Shown here in pieces: positions 1 through 11,519 of a stretch of DNA of 64,000 nucleotides (its first letter is position 1; the number at the start of each line of letters is the position of its first letter). The notes beneath the pieces are model-generated. The model made no database searches. It had not been told where the DNA came from and saw only the letters and a list, made by a program, of their open reading frames with translations. Location: contig NC_071394.1 of assembly GCF_022682495.2 (NCBI RefSeq), positions 31,034,470-31,098,469 on the forward strand. The letters are read 5' to 3'. Origin of the DNA: Desmodus rotundus. Taxonomy: Eukaryota > Chordata > Mammalia > Chiroptera > Phyllostomidae. The position numbers and the translations under genes were made by a program.

Positions 1-74
1 CATGCCGTTAAGACTTACTTATATAAACATTTTATTTAATAATTTTGAATAGGTAATATATTCCTGTGGTAAAT

Positions 75-545
75 TAAAAATGGCCACATTTTTTTGCAGC
101 TGCTCTCATCAAGAGGTAGACTCTATTTACCACCTCTTGAATCTGAACTGACTTTGACACTTGCTGGGACCAATAGAAGATAACTGCAGTGACACTGAGC
201 GTGTTCCAGAGCGTAAGCCTCAGAAAACTCGCAGCTTCTGCCCTTCCCTCTTCAACAATTCTGAGTCTGCCATATAAAGAAATGGCCACACCTGCTAGAA
301 GAAGAGGTTCACATGGAGGAGAACCAGGCAAGAGCCAAGACAAATGCCACACATGTGAATGAAGCCAACTTGGACCTGTGGGCCCACCAGATCTCCCAGC
401 TGAATGTGACAGAGGCCAGGTAAATGAGCAAAAGAACCATCCAGCCAACCCACGGAACTAAGAGAAATCATAAATTATTGTTGTTATAAGTCATCAACTT
501 TGGGGTGGTTTGTTACACAGCAATTGATTACTAATGCAATTTCCA
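75..545 (+). repeat. MLT1-type MaLR LTR
   Basis: Remnant of a solitary LTR of the mammalian ERVL-MaLR group. The 3' part reads in order: an imperfect AAATCATAAATT polyadenylation-like region, a TTGTTGTTATAAG stretch, then GGGGTGGTTTGTTACACAGC near 505, which is the diagnostic 3' end of MLT1 LTRs. The 5' part (about 105-290) matches the MLT1 order of an anti-parallel ATCAAGAGGTAGACTC block and an ACCAATAGAA block. It is old and diverged, with no coding content. The open frame on the opposite strand at 74-448 is a by-product of this LTR. Confidence 0.75.
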
Positions 546-555
546 TGGTGCAACA

Positions 556-1562
556 AAATTGAAACATAAGAATATACAAGTGAGGACTCTAAGAGATACT
601 TGGGTACCCATGTTCATAGCGGCATTGTTCAAAATAGACAAGGGGTAGAAGCAACCCACATGTGCACTGACTGACGAAGGGATAAACAGTGTGGCATGCA
701 CATAAAGGGAATATTATTCAGCCTTAAAAAAGGAATTCTGACACGTTACAACATGGATGAACCTTGAGGACATTACGTTCAGTGAAATAAGCCAGTCATA
801 AAAAGATACATATTATAGGACTCCTGTTATATAAGGTAGGCCTGGAGTAATCGAATCCCTAGATAGAGAAGTTAGAATGGTGGTTGCCAGGGTCTGGGAG
901 GAGGGTGGAATAAGGAGTTATGTTTCATGGGTAGAGTTTAAGTTTCTCAAAATGAAAAGAATTCTGGAGCGGATGGTGGTGGTGGTTGCACAACGATGTG
1001 AATGTACTTAATGCCCCAGAACTTGTCTCATGTCGGGGTAAAAGTGTAAGGGCCGCTGTAGCCAAAAGGTATCTTTGGACCAAAGAATAGTGCAAGCAAC
1101 TCCATGGCACATAACCATTCAGCACAGGGCAAGCTACTTCCTAAACGAGTATTATCCACCCCAGACCCCTGTTGCTGTACTTTTTTGATAGTATAACTCA
1201 GGTACTAATGATTGACAAGACAAAGTGACAGAGAATGCAGTAGCACCAGGGGCCATACCTGCCGATGGTCTTGTGACGTTGTTTATAATCGCTACGATCA
1301 CCAGTTTGATGTTTATCTCAGTTGCATGCCATTGCTAACAAAATTACTTATGACTATATTTTAAGGAACAGACATAATCATCAACTAGAAGGCTTTGATA
1401 TGCTTGCTGAGGACAGTGAGGTGAGTCAAAGATCACAGCGTGAAACAAAAATGAAATGAAATCTGGGACATGGACATAGAGTCGGTTTTGATCACAGAAC
1501 TGTACACTTAGGAGTGGTTAAGATGGTAAGTTTTATGTGTATTTTACCACAGTTAGAGATAC
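556..1562 (+). repeat. L1 3' end (ORF2 tail and 3' UTR), interrupted
   Basis: 5'-truncated L1. The region 600-860 shows the usual end of L1 ORF2 and start of the 3' UTR: the 'tattcagcc' block near 716, 'acatggatgaacc' near 750, and the 'tggttgccagggtctggga' block near 880. It is split at 1023 by a 471-bp insertion and resumes at 1502 with 'gtacactta', 'ggttaagatggtaa' and 'attttaccacagtta', which in an intact L1 directly follow 'aatgtacttaatgcc'. No coding capacity remains. Confidence 0.85.
1024..1494. mobile_element. 471-bp insertion inside L1, probable solitary LTR
   Basis: The piece separates two adjacent segments of one L1 and is flanked by a perfect 7-bp direct repeat CAGAACT (1017-1023 and 1495-1501), which reads as a target-site duplication. 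It starts TGTCTC and ends GATCA, the TG...CA ends expected of a retroviral LTR. I see no clear AATAAA or TATA box and no terminal inverted repeats, so class and orientation are unresolved. A 7-bp duplication is unusual for LTRs (4, 5 or 6). One plus-strand frame stays open across 1042-1194 and another part across 1230-1335, so a non-autonomous or pseudogene origin is not excluded. Confidence 0.5.
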
Positions 1563-1654
1563 AAGTGAAAAATGTTCTTCTACCCATTCCTCATCTGCCC
1601 ACCCCCTCACTCTGCCACAAACTCTAGGTAACCACTATCATTAGTTAGTATGTG

Positions 1655-2205
1655 TCTGTGGTGGTTTTAAAATATGTCCACAAACTCCATGATACTCCTT
1701 CCTTCAAGAGATTGATTTTCATTCCCTTCCCCATGATCGTGAACTGGATTCACCTCTAACTAATAGAGTCCAGCAGAAGTCGTGATACTCCACTTCTCAG
1801 ATTAGTTATAAGGTCTGCTCCCGCCATCGTGGGATATCTAGCTCTCTCTCTCCACCCACATCTATCGCTCTCTCTACCCAGCCCCAACCACTTGCTCTGT
1901 GGGAAGCCAGCTGCCACATCATCTGAGCAGCCCTATGGAGAGGCCCACATGGCAAGGAACGGAAGCCTCCTGCTATTGGTTGTGTGGGTGAGCTTCGAAG
2001 TGGACGTTCTAGCCCTTTAGTATGACTGCAGCCCTAGCTGACAACTTCACTGCAACGTCACAAGGCACCTTCAGCCAGAGCCACCCAGCAAAGCCACTTC
2101 CAGATTCCTGACCCTCAAAAACCACATGAGATAATAAGTATTGTTTGTTTTAATCCATTAAGGTTTGGAGTAATTTGTGATGTGGCCTTCACTAACTAAT
2201 ACAGT
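1655..2205 (+). repeat. MLT1-type MaLR LTR
   Basis: The element follows the MLT1 order throughout. It starts with 'gtggtggttttaaaatatg' and 'ccttcaagag' near 1700, then a CT-rich block near 1845, the 'ggaagccagctgccacatca' block near 1903, 'ctatggagaggcccacatgg' near 1934, 'gactgcagccc' near 2023, the polyadenylation-like 'gagataataagtattg', and ends 'actaactaatacag'. Nearly complete at about 550 bp. Confidence 0.8.
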
Positions 2206-3070
2206 ATCCTTTTCTTCCTTTATGTACATATATGCAAATACAAATATAAGTTCTATTCTCTCCCCACCTTGTTATGCAAAAGATAGTATATTGTCCACGT
2301 TATCCTGCACTTTGGTTTTCCTTCCTGGTAATTTCTCTTATAAATATTTCCATTTAAGTTCATAGTGAGTTTCACCATTCTTTCTTTTTTAATATAGCTA
2401 TATACTAGTTAATTTAACCAGTCTTATATTGGTAGGCATTGAGTTTTATTCCGTCATTTGCTCTGACAACAAGTGCTTAAATTGTTGGCTTTGTACATTA
2501 TTTTTTGCATGCAAATGCATAAATAAATCCCCAGAATAGAATTTATATGTCAAGGGGTACATAAATTTATAATTTTGATAGATGCTACTAAGTTCCTTCA
2601 TGAGGTTTGTGGCGTTTTGCACTCCTACTAGCTATTATGAGACAATTCAGTTCTGTGCAGTCTTGCCAAAAGGATTTACCAAGTTTTGGGATTTTTGTCA
2701 ATTGGATAAGTAAAAATGGTATTCCAGTATAGTTTTAATTTGCATTTCTCTTATTAATGAGCATCATTTCATAGTCTTAGAATCATCTTATATACTTTGC
2801 TGTAAACTGTCTTTTCATAGCTTTGCCCATTTTTCTATAGGTTGCACAACTTCCATTTTAATTTTTAGGAGCTCTGTATACATGAGGGAAATTAGCCCTT
2901 TGAGCTATAGGTCATAACTTTTTTTCCAATTTGTTTTTGCTTTGACTTTTCTTGTTGAATCTTGCCATGTACAATAGAAATTTTGTAATATATTTTTATA
3001 TAGTCAAACTTATCAATTACATTTACAGCTTTTGGAATTTGAGCCATCATTAGAAAGGCTGTCACGTTTT
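2206..3070 (-). repeat. Old L1, 3' UTR region, antisense
   Basis: AT-rich sequence with the antisense order of an ancient L1M 3' UTR: 'aagttccttcatgaggtttg' near 2590, 'tttgcatttctcttattaatgag' type text near 2740, 'tttgcccatttttctatagg' near 2823, 'ggagctctgtatacatgagg' near 2869, 'attagccctttgagctatag' near 2891 and 'agaaaggctgtcacg' near 3052. The same element appears to resume beyond the younger insertions at 3245 and 4100. Confidence 0.7.
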
Positions 3071-3244
3071 ATTTTTTTGTTTTCTTTTACATTTTTTAAT
3101 GTATTTATTGATTATGCTATTACAGTTGTCCCATTTTACCCCCTTCACTCCATTCCATCCTGCTCACCCCCTCCCTCCCACATTCTCCCCCTATAGTTCA
3201 TGTCCATGGATCATACTTATAAGTTCTTTGGCTTCATATTTTAA
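3071..3244 (-). repeat. Bat-lineage L1 3' end, antisense
   Basis: A T-rich head (the antisense poly-A tail) is followed by 'tttattgattatgctattac', 'gttgtcccattttaccccc', a run of C-rich text and 'gttcatgtccatgg'. This is the 3' UTR of L1 lineages common in bat genomes, 5'-truncated to about 170 bp. It interrupts the older L1 on both sides. The lineage call rests on memory of bat L1 tails and should be treated as inference. Confidence 0.55.
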
Positions 3245-3864
3245 AATTTTTTTAAAAATTATTCTACTTGATTTGCTCCTAGTACTTCCGTGTTCTTCTA
3301 TAGTTCTATAGTTTCAATTTTTACATTTTTCTTTGAGGACATAAATGTTACAAAGTCATGGATCCAGCTTTTTTCTTTATATTTATCTAACGTCTTACCA
3401 TCATTTACTTATTAGTCGATCTTTTCCCTTTGACTTGAGATGCTTCCTTTTTCACCAGATAAACTCATGTATGTATTTTTTATCTACACTGTTCCATCTG
3501 TCTCTCAGTGACATAGTGCCACATTTTTTTAAGTATTATGAGTTTAAAAACATGTTTTCATATATATATGGTAGTACTAGGCCTTTCTTCTTGTTCTTTT
3601 CCCCTCCCACTCCCAGAGTTTTCCTGGCCAACCTTGTTTATTTTTTCATTTGACTTTTAGGATCAGTTTTTCTATTAAAAAATTTGAAAATATTTTCATT
3701 AGAATTATAGTAAATTTATACCTAACTTATGGAAATACATATTTGTATTATATTAAGCCTTCATAAACATTTTTGATATTATAAATCATCTTATTGATAG
3801 ATATGACACTATCAGTTTAACAGTGCCCTAGTTATTCATTCTCATACTGTCTCCAAGTTTTGCC
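3245..3864 (-). repeat. Old AT-rich L1 sequence, antisense
   Basis: Continuation of the antisense L1 3' UTR-like sequence on the far side of the younger L1 tail. It is AT-rich, with 'gaattatagtaaatttatac' and related text, and has no usable open frame. Assignment is by composition and position between two recognisable L1 parts. Confidence 0.45.
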
Positions 3865-3880
3865 TTTATAAATAATTCTT

Positions 3881-4084
3881 TTTTTTAATATTTTATTTAT
3901 TTTTACAGAAAGGGGAAGGGAGGGAGAAAGACAGGGAAAGAAATATCAATTGGTTGCCTCTCAAATGTGCTCTGAATGAAGACTGGGACCACAACCCAGA
4001 CATGTGCCCTGACCGGGAATTGAACCAATAACCCTTCACTTTGAGGAACTCACCCAACCAACTGAGCCACACCGGGCAGGGCCT
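3881..4084 (-). repeat. VES SINE
   Basis: Complete bat tRNA-derived SINE on the minus strand. Read on that strand it starts GGCCCTGCCCGGTGTGGCTC (the A-box region), passes a B-box GGTTCAATTCC near 4015, then a CT-rich stretch and an A/T-rich tail. It is flanked by a 16-bp perfect target duplication TTTATAAATAATTCTT (3865-3880 and 4085-4100), so it moved by L1-driven retrotransposition. It sits in old L1 sequence. Confidence 0.93.
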
Positions 4085-4100
4085 TTTATAAATAATTCTT

Positions 4101-4770
4101 AGTTGAACCATTATAGTTGAAATCTTTGTTCATAACTGTGATTATTGCCTTATGATAAATTCCTGGAAATAAAGTCAAAGGTTAAAGACTGTAAACTTTT
4201 TAAATATCTGGCATTGCCAAAATTCTTATGTACTCCCACAAACTGTGGGTGAAAAGTAACAGATTTATCAAATTTTTAAAAATGTTTTGCTACTTGAATA
4301 GGCAAAAAGTGATTTTCTCACTTTTAATTTTTGTTTATTTGATTACTAGTGAGATCTTTTTTGTTAAAAACCTAGTAGTTTGTTTCAAAGTACAGATTAC
4401 AGATTTTTTTCCTTTCCCATTTTATGGATGTGTAATACTTTTGATGGTCTTTTTCTTTTTAATCTATGTGAGGTTTTATATATTAAGGCTATCAAATGTT
4501 ATTAAGTCTGTCATATTTGTATTAAATATTCCAGTTTGTTTTTTACTTTTGCTTGTTTATAACATTGTATCATTTTTAATTTTAAAATATGCACATACTC
4601 ACTGAACACATTAAATAATACAAAAACATAGATTGTAAACAGTAAAAGTTCTCTCACCTGTCATTCATACTGCTAAGAAATATATACAGTTATTTTATTT
4701 TACATTTAAAATTTTAAGCTCTTATGTTGTCAAATTTATAGTTATAAATTTCTTCCATTTATTAATGCTT
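4101..4770 (-). repeat. Old L1 3' UTR sequence, antisense
   Basis: AT-rich sequence resuming after the VES insertion. It includes the 'tggcattgccaaaattct' block near 4210 and ends with 'cttagaaaggcctcc' near 4770, both typical of antisense L1M tails. Boundaries are approximate, and two overlapping L1 fragments may be present. Confidence 0.5.
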
Positions 4771-7461
4771 AGAAAGGCCTCCTTCACCCAGAAGTCAGAG
4801 GTGGAGGGGAGCCAGAGAGAGTATGTAGAAACCAGTATGTGGGCTATTGAAGTTGCCTCTGCAAGAGTTGTTGTGGCTTGGCCTGGGGTGGGGGAAGAAG
4901 AGACAAAAAGGAGGCTGGATCAATAGACAATTTGGAGGTGACTTGCTGATGGATTGATAGTGTGGTGGGAGGAAGGTAAGGAAAAAAGAAAGAAGTGATG
5001 GTTCTCAGATCATGGCACAGGCAACTGGTGGAATGATGCTATCTTTCTCACGTTCTGGCGCTGAAGAATGTGAAGTCTTTATAGGGTGACCGAGGATATT
5101 TTGGTGTGGGATACTGCTCCAATGATCAACATGCAATCCCACTTTGGCGGGATCCTTAAATACAAGCTGACTCAGCCCTCAACTTTCTCTGGCTGCCCTT
5201 GGTCTTAATTCTTTGACCTGACGTGTTTTAACGTGCCTGCCTACTTTGTAGGAATGTTCTTTTCATGTTTACAAAGTGTTCTTGGGTTTGTCTCACGTTC
5301 TCTTTAATGACTTCTTCCTGGTACTGATGTGGGCCAGGGCTTTCCATCCCCCAGTCAGTGGGAACTCAGCAGGAGGGTTTCAGGCACTGGAAGATCACAA
5401 ACAAGGGCAGGGAGGTACTCCTCAGTACTTTCTGTGGTTATCAGATTGTTGCAATGAGGGCCCTCAGGCAGTTTCTGAGGGCTGGTGCTGGGTAACTCAC
5501 CACCACCTTTTCTTGTCAACACAGGGTCATCAAAGGAGAACCTGGTTTATGAGCGTGTGGCCGGAATGGCTAGTGTGGAACTAGTCAGTAAAAACGCAAT
5601 CAGCGGGTTTGTTGTTGTTGTTGATGTCGGTGCTGTGCAGAACAGCAGTGCTCAGTGAAGCTTGGAGTCCTCCACGCACTCTATAAACAGCTTCGTCATT
5701 ACCTCCAGCTCCCCCACCCCACGTGATCAGGCTAAAGCCCCAGTAGGACAGTTCTCCCTGTCTGATTTCCTGCCAAAAGGACACTCACTGAGTTGTTTTT
5801 CTGAGCGGCAGTGGCTTGTGAGGAGCTATGCTATTATGCACATGCTCCCTTCTGATTTTGGCAACCAGTAGGACAGGCCAACAAGGGAAAAGGTTCACTA
5901 GAGTTAGGAATGTATTCTGTGGTCTTAGAACAGCTTTTCTGGGCAAAACTTACTGAACCTTCCAGGAAAATAAGCAGTCTAGGTCTTTCAAACATTACAT
6001 TCTGATTCGCAAGTCTGTTGCATAACCAGAAGTCACACCTATAGCACATTATATATGTTTGTCACTAAGGATATTTTCATCTGGCAAACAATATACTGTG
6101 GGATTATGCTGCTCTCACTTCCTGGAATGTCCTGTGTGCTGTATCTTCAAGGAGATGATTTGGCCACGCTCCCAAATCCCTGGCCTTTGACCAGACACCT
6201 ACTGCCTCCACAGACGCCGAAGAGAGCTACACAGGGGACAGTCCTGGCAAGTGGACACTGTTTACCACATTCCTCATACAAACCCCTCTGCTGAGCTCGT
6301 CTGGATGGCTTCAAAAGTAAAGAGAGACATAGAAAGACAAACCCAGTATAAAAGGTGGGACCCAAGACGAGATCAAAGTGGTGAAGCTTCAACCCAAGGC
6401 TTTCCCATGGTTGGGGGTATGGGAAGAGACTCTTGAGCTTGTCCTTGTCATCAAAAATACCAACGCCCTTTTCCCACTTAATTTCTAGTCACCTTATGAA
6501 CCCCAATTCAAATGCCTCATCCCTTCTGGATTTTCCTTGACCACAGCCCCATCCAAGAAAAATCAGTAGTCCTTCATTTGTTCTCCTATAGTAATCTGTG
6601 TGTTTCTCTTTGATCACTTTATGAGGTCTTACTGTGGTAGTCAGTTTACACGGCCCTGTTCCCAAACTCCAAAGGTAGAGTCTATATTACTCCTCTTTTT
6701 ATTGCCGGTTCCTGGCCGAGTGCCCAGCATTGGAGACTGTTCGCTATATTGTTCTGAAAGCCATGTTTTTTGGCACTAGAAACAAGACACCTGGTTGTAC
6801 AGTTTACGCACTATGCAAATATGCCTGGCCAGGCAGACGAGTGGGGCTGGTGTGGGCTGGTTTGGGGCTGTCTCGGAGGAAGGGGGGCCTTTCTCTTCCC
6901 AGAGAGGCATGAGCTTGCAAGGTTGCGTGAGTCCAGAAGGGGCACCTCCTAATTAGCAACAAGATGCTATATAGGCTTTCAATCTTCCTGATTGGAAGAG
7001 CAAACCAGACCCAGCAGAATGTCAGACTGTGAAGAAATTCAAGCTTCTAAGGAATAGTTACCCCTGTGAAAAGTTTCCACTACACATCTAATAGTCAAGC
7101 TGTAGAATTGCCTGATTTTAGAGAACTTATTGTCAGTGAGTAAGAGGAACTTCATTGTGTCACGCTTTTCAACACAGTGTACTTATCCTCCATTGCTTCT
7201 TTTAAAAATATACTCAATTATATATTTTCACATCTAAACTTAGTTATCTGTTGATTTTTTGAATATTTAACACTACCCATGTGCTTCTATGGACTAAGCA
7301 CTAGAAACTAATAAAATTGTCCAGTGCCAAATACCTATTAAGTGGCAGGTTTTTCTTTTGCTAAAAGGGTGTCTGCCACACAATTCTATGAGAAACAAGA
7401 AGAGGCAAAGTGGTCACTCTGTGAGTGCAATTGCAGTTTTGTTCATTTTGCTCCTTAGCTT
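4771..7461. other. No gene recognised, unassigned sequence
   Basis: About 2.7 kb of ordinary-composition sequence. All frames are broken, the longest being about 100 codons. A short TTG repeat lies at 5609-5623. I recognise no repeat family with confidence and no exon with plausible splice sites plus coding content. Conserved regulatory DNA cannot be judged without alignment. Confidence 0.5.
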
Positions 7462-7474
7462 TCACTGTGGTCTT

Positions 7475-7708
7475 TTTCTTAATTCATTTTAAATAAATGA
7501 AAAAATGATTTTATTTGTTTATCTTTAGAGAGAGGGAAAGGGAGGGAAAAAGAGAGGGAGAGAAACATCAATGTGTGGTTGTCTCTCGTGCACCCCCCTA
7601 CTGGGAACCTGGCCCACACCCCAGACATGTGCCCTGACTGGGAATCAAACCAGCGACCCTTTGGTTTACAGGCCTGTGCTCAGTCCACTGAGCCACACCA
7701 GCCAGGGC
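7475..7708 (-). repeat. VES SINE
   Basis: Complete copy on the minus strand. It has the tRNA-derived head GCCCTGGCTGGTGTGGCTCA (ends 7708), a B-box GGTTTGATTCC near 7640 and a CT-rich middle. The target duplication TCACTGTGGYCTT (7462-7474 and 7709-7721) has one mismatch. The plus-strand frames here are the antisense of the SINE. Confidence 0.93.
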
Positions 7709-7721
7709 TCACTGTGGCCTT

Positions 7722-8455
7722 ACATTCCCAATTTTTCAATGCAGAAGCTATCATTTCTTTAGTTTTTTTTCTTTGTATGTTCCCTACCACCTACTGAAAA
7801 AAGACCATCAACCCTTCTGGGACTATCACTGCTAAATGTTCTGTAGACTTGCACAAAACCTTATGTATGAAGAAGGAAAATTGATGGTGGCTCCTACACA
7901 AGATGCAGCAAGACCTGTCATAGCTGTCACGTGGTTATGGTGGGTAGCCTCTGCACAAATTGTTCTGAATGAGAATTAAAGAACCAAAGCTTGAAAATAG
8001 TTTGCTTTTATACGTACATATCAGAGATGATTCCAGGTTATCCCTATGCTAATGCATGGGAGAAAAAAGGGTGGAGTTATAGTATTATACCAGAAACTGC
8101 AAGTATCTTATCTAAGCCACAGCCCCTAGTTCAAGTGCCCCGCAGGCCATAGCATATCTGTGAGCATCACCCCTTTAGCCACTGTGTGTGTGTTGTAGGA
8201 GGAAATGGTTAGGAGGCCAAGGGCTTACATTATTTCCTTCTCTTTCTTTTCTTTTGTCTTCATCTCCTCCTGTTCCTTCTCTTCTTTCCTCTTTTAAAGC
8301 CTACATTGGGGTGCCATATACAGCTGTTTGAAAATCAGTTCAATGTATTGTACTTAATGTACATCTTCACACATGTGTTTTTATTCAGATGTCTGCCATG
8401 GACACTCCTTTCCCCACTCCCACTTGCCTTGTTCCCAGGTGTTTTCTTATCTGCC
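7722..8455. other. No gene recognised, CT-rich tract
   Basis: Unassigned sequence. A CT-rich low-complexity tract (TTCTCTTTCTTTTC type) occupies about 8236-8296. No open frame or repeat family is convincing. Confidence 0.4.
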
Positions 8456-8459
8456 CCCA

Positions 8460-8600
8460 CACAACCAGATTGAGAGCACCTCGAGGAAAGAAAACAAGTC
8501 TCATTCATACTTGTTTTTATCCCCTGGCTTTATAGTATAGTATGTAGTTGCTAAGTATATCTTTCTTACATGAAAGTTAATGAATGAAGGCATTAATGAA
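8460..8600 (+). repeat. L2 3' end
   Basis: Short ancient LINE2 tail. It shows 'gagagcacctcgaggaaag' (the L2 'gagctccatgagggcaggg' position), and ends with 'gaatgaaggcattaatgaat', the usual GAATGAATGA-type L2 terminus. Confidence 0.55.
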
Positions 8601-9012
8601 TGAACAAAAAGAAGGTTAATGAGAGGTGAAAATGGAAGGATATACTGTGCTCATGGATGGGAAAAATTAGCATTGTTGATATGTCCATACTACCCAAAGC
8701 AATCTACAGATTCAATGCAATCCCTATCAAAATACCAATGGCACTTTCACAGAACTAGAACAAATAGTCCTAAAATTTATATGGAACCACAAAAGACCCC
8801 AAATAGCCAAAGCAATATTGAGAAAGAGAAACAAAATTGGAGGTATCGCTCTATCTGATGTCAAACTATACTACAAGGCTATAGTAATCAGAAAAGCATG
8901 GTAGTGTCACAAGAGATACATAGGTCAATGGAACAGAATAGAAAGCCCAGAAATAAGCCCACATCTACAAGGCCAATTAATCTATGACAGAAGAGGCAAG
9001 AACATACTATGG

Positions 9013-9203
9013 CAGGGATGTCAAACTCATTTTCACCAGGGGCCACATCAGCCTCACAGTTGCCTTCAAAGGGCTGAAATAATTTTAGGACTGTATAAAT
9101 GTAACTATTCCTTAACTGTTAAGGAGTTGAAATTACATTTGGCCCTTTGAAGGCAACCACAAGGCTGATGTGGCTTCCAGTGAAAATGAGTTTGATACCC
9201 CTG
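9013..9203. mobile_element. 191-bp near-palindromic hAT MITE (copy 1)
   Basis: Non-autonomous DNA transposon inserted in L1. It is flanked by a perfect 8-bp duplication TACTATGG (9005-9012 and 9204-9211), the hAT hallmark. Ends read CAGGGATGTCAAACTCATTT and, on the other strand, CAGGGGTATCAAACTCATTT. The inverted repeats extend inward about 75-80 bp each with few mismatches, leaving an asymmetric core of roughly 30-40 bp. No coding capacity. A second copy of the same length lies at 40894. Confidence 0.92.
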
Positions 9204-9255
9204 TACTATGGGATAAGGACAGTGTCTTCAATAAATGGTGGGAAAACTAGAAAGA

Positions 9256-9291
9256 CATACACACACACATACACACACACACACACACACA
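9256..9291. repeat. (CA)n microsatellite
   Basis: An ACACAC tract of about 36 bp with one interruption (CAT), inside the L1 at 8625-10556. The minus-strand open frame there encodes a VCVCVC run that is only this repeat. Confidence 0.95.
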
Positions 9292-10556
9292 AAGAAACTG
9301 GACCACTTTCTTATACCATATACAAAAATAAACTCAAAATGGATTAAGGACTTAAATGTAAAACTTGAAACCATAAAACTCCTAGAAGAGAACATAGGCA
9401 GTAAACTCTTTGACATCACTCTTAGTAATATTTTTTTGGGGATGATATGTCGCCTTAGGCAAAGTAAATAAAAGAAAAAGTAAACAAATGGAACTACATC
9501 AAAGTAAAAAGTTTTTTGCGCAGCTAAGGAAACAACAAAATGAAAAGACAACCTACTAAATGGGACCAGATATTTGCCATTGATGCATCCAATAAGGGGA
9601 TGATGTCCAAAATATTTAAGGAACACAAACAACTCAACACCAAAAAAAATAAAAAATGGGTAGAGAACCTGAATAGACATTTCTCTAAACAGGACATACA
9701 GATGGCCAATAGACGTATGAAAAGTTGTTCAACATCACTAAGCATCAGGGAAATGTGAATTAAACCACAATGAGGTAGCACCTCACATCACTCATTCTGA
9801 CTGTCATCAATAAATCAACAAACATGTGTTGGTGAGGATCGGGGGGAAAAGAGAACACTGTTGATGGGAATGCAGACTGATGCAGCTACTACAGCAAATA
9901 GTATGAAGGTTCCTCACAAAATTAAAAATAGAACTATCCGTATGACCCAGCAATTCCACTTCTGAGTATTTATCCAGAGAAATCCAAAACACTAATTTGA
10001 AAAGACATATGCACTCCTGTGTTCACTGCTGCATTATTTACAAAAGCCAAGATATGGAAACAACTTAAGTGTCCATTGACAGAAAAATGGTAAGAAGTGA
10101 TACATATATGTAATGGAATATTACTCAGCCAAAAAAAGAGTGAAATCTTATCATATGTGACAACATGGATGGACCTAGAAAAGTCAGATAGAGAAAGATG
10201 AATACCGTATGATTTCCCTTTGGAATCTACAAAACAAAATAAATGAACAAACAAAATGGAAACAAACTCACGGATACAGCGAACAAATTGATGGTTGCCA
10301 GATGGGGGAGGGCTTGTGGGAATGGGTGAACAAAGGGGAAGGGACTGAGAAGTACGAATTGCCAGATATAAACTCAGTCATGGGAACGTAAAGTACAGCA
10401 CAGGGAACAGAGTCATTAATACTGTAGTAACAGTGGTGTTAGATGGGCGCTAGACTTCGCAGGGTGACCACTTTGTAAGTTATAGACATGTCTAATCACT
10501 AAGTTGTACACAAACGAATGTACTATTGTTTGTCAACTGTAATTGAAGTTTTTTTT

Positions 10557-11164
10557 AAATTTTAAAAGAGTTCATTGAGAAGCACCAAATGCCTACATAC
10601 ACTTTTGACAACAGTCCCTCTGTATATTAAATACGCCAAATTAGCCTCTTCTGAGTGCTCCATTTGTTTCCTGTTGGGACTCTGACTGATGGAGGGCCTG
10701 GACCACAATGTCCAAGTTTTAACTCCTCACCAGCAGTGCGCACACAGCTCTCTGTCCTTCACTTAGCAAATGCTGGAATAGAACTTCAGAGACTTATCTT
10801 CAAATTTTGTACCAGCCTTTTAAAAAGTCTCCTTTCCCTTCCTGAAGTTGTAGAAACAAAAATGTTAAACCACTACAAAATACTTGAAAACATATTGTCA
10901 GCATGAAATAATTACAGCCATCCTTTAATAAATTCTACCTTTTAACCACTTTTGGTTACTTTGTGATCTTCATATATTAATATGTTAATAAATGTAAATT
11001 ATAATTAGAGGGGAAAATTTAAACAGTTAATCTACCATGTAATGATGAAAAGGGAATGTGTATGACTTAGTTAATTTGAAATATTGTGGAATGCACCAGT
11101 GGAAGTGGTGTTTGGGATAATGTTTCTGGGCCTGGCCAGGGATGTCTGGTGATGTCCAAAACTC
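10557..11164. other. No gene recognised
   Basis: Unassigned single-copy-like sequence, AT-rich around 10910-11040. No convincing frame, RNA gene or repeat. Confidence 0.4.
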
Positions 11165-11515
11165 TCTGAGGCCTTCACACACACCAGTCCCTCTGTCTGG
11201 AATACTCTCCATCCCTCTCCCACTGTTCAGCTGGTTAATTCCTATTTATCCCTCAGCATTCTGCTTTAATGCCACAGCCTCAGATAAAGCCCTGATTCCC
11301 ACCCCTCTGGGAGAACTCAGTTCTTTTCCTTCTTCGCACTTACCACAATGTAAAGTAGACACTGATTTGTGTGTTCACTGTCCAGTGTCCACCTCAGTCA
11401 TGAGAACAGGAACCAGGTTTGTGTGGTGCCCTCACACATTTGCAATTCCTAACGCAGTGCCTATCATTATTAGGGGCCTAATCCACAGTCATGAAGTAAT
11501 AAACGCACAAAGTTC
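11165..11515 (+). repeat. L2 3' end
   Basis: Ancient LINE2 fragment in the standard order: 'ctggaatactctccatccct', 'ttatccctcagcattctgc', 'gcacttaccacaatgta' (near 11336) and 'aacgcagtgcctatcattat' near 11450. Non-coding. Confidence 0.75.
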
Positions 11516-11519
11516 TTAG

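Larger units (their letters stand above)
8625..10556 (+). repeat. L1 fragment: ORF2 C-terminal part and 3' UTR
   Basis: 5'-truncated L1. At 8640-9012 it has the end of the reverse-transcriptase/C-terminal region ('tccatactacccaaagcaat' near 8683, 'ttcaatgcaatccctatcaa' near 8711). After a hAT insertion it resumes at 9212 and runs through 'tggccaatagacgtatgaaa' (9704), 'agcaattccacttctgag' (9949) and the 3' UTR to about 10556. Frames carry many stops, so no protein is made. It hosts the hAT element at 9013 and a CA repeat at 9256. Confidence 0.9.

Noticed and set aside
74..448. 124-codon minus-strand open frame
   Set aside because: It lies entirely in an MLT1-type LTR read on the opposite strand; no retroviral or host domain is present.
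3881..4084. Possible functional tRNA gene
   Set aside because: A and B boxes are present, but the body, CT-rich region, A/T tail and target duplication show it is a VES SINE. The same holds for all other VES heads in the window.
9228..9680. 150-codon minus-strand open frame with a VCVCVC run
   Set aside because: It is the antisense of an L1 3' fragment and a CA microsatellite.
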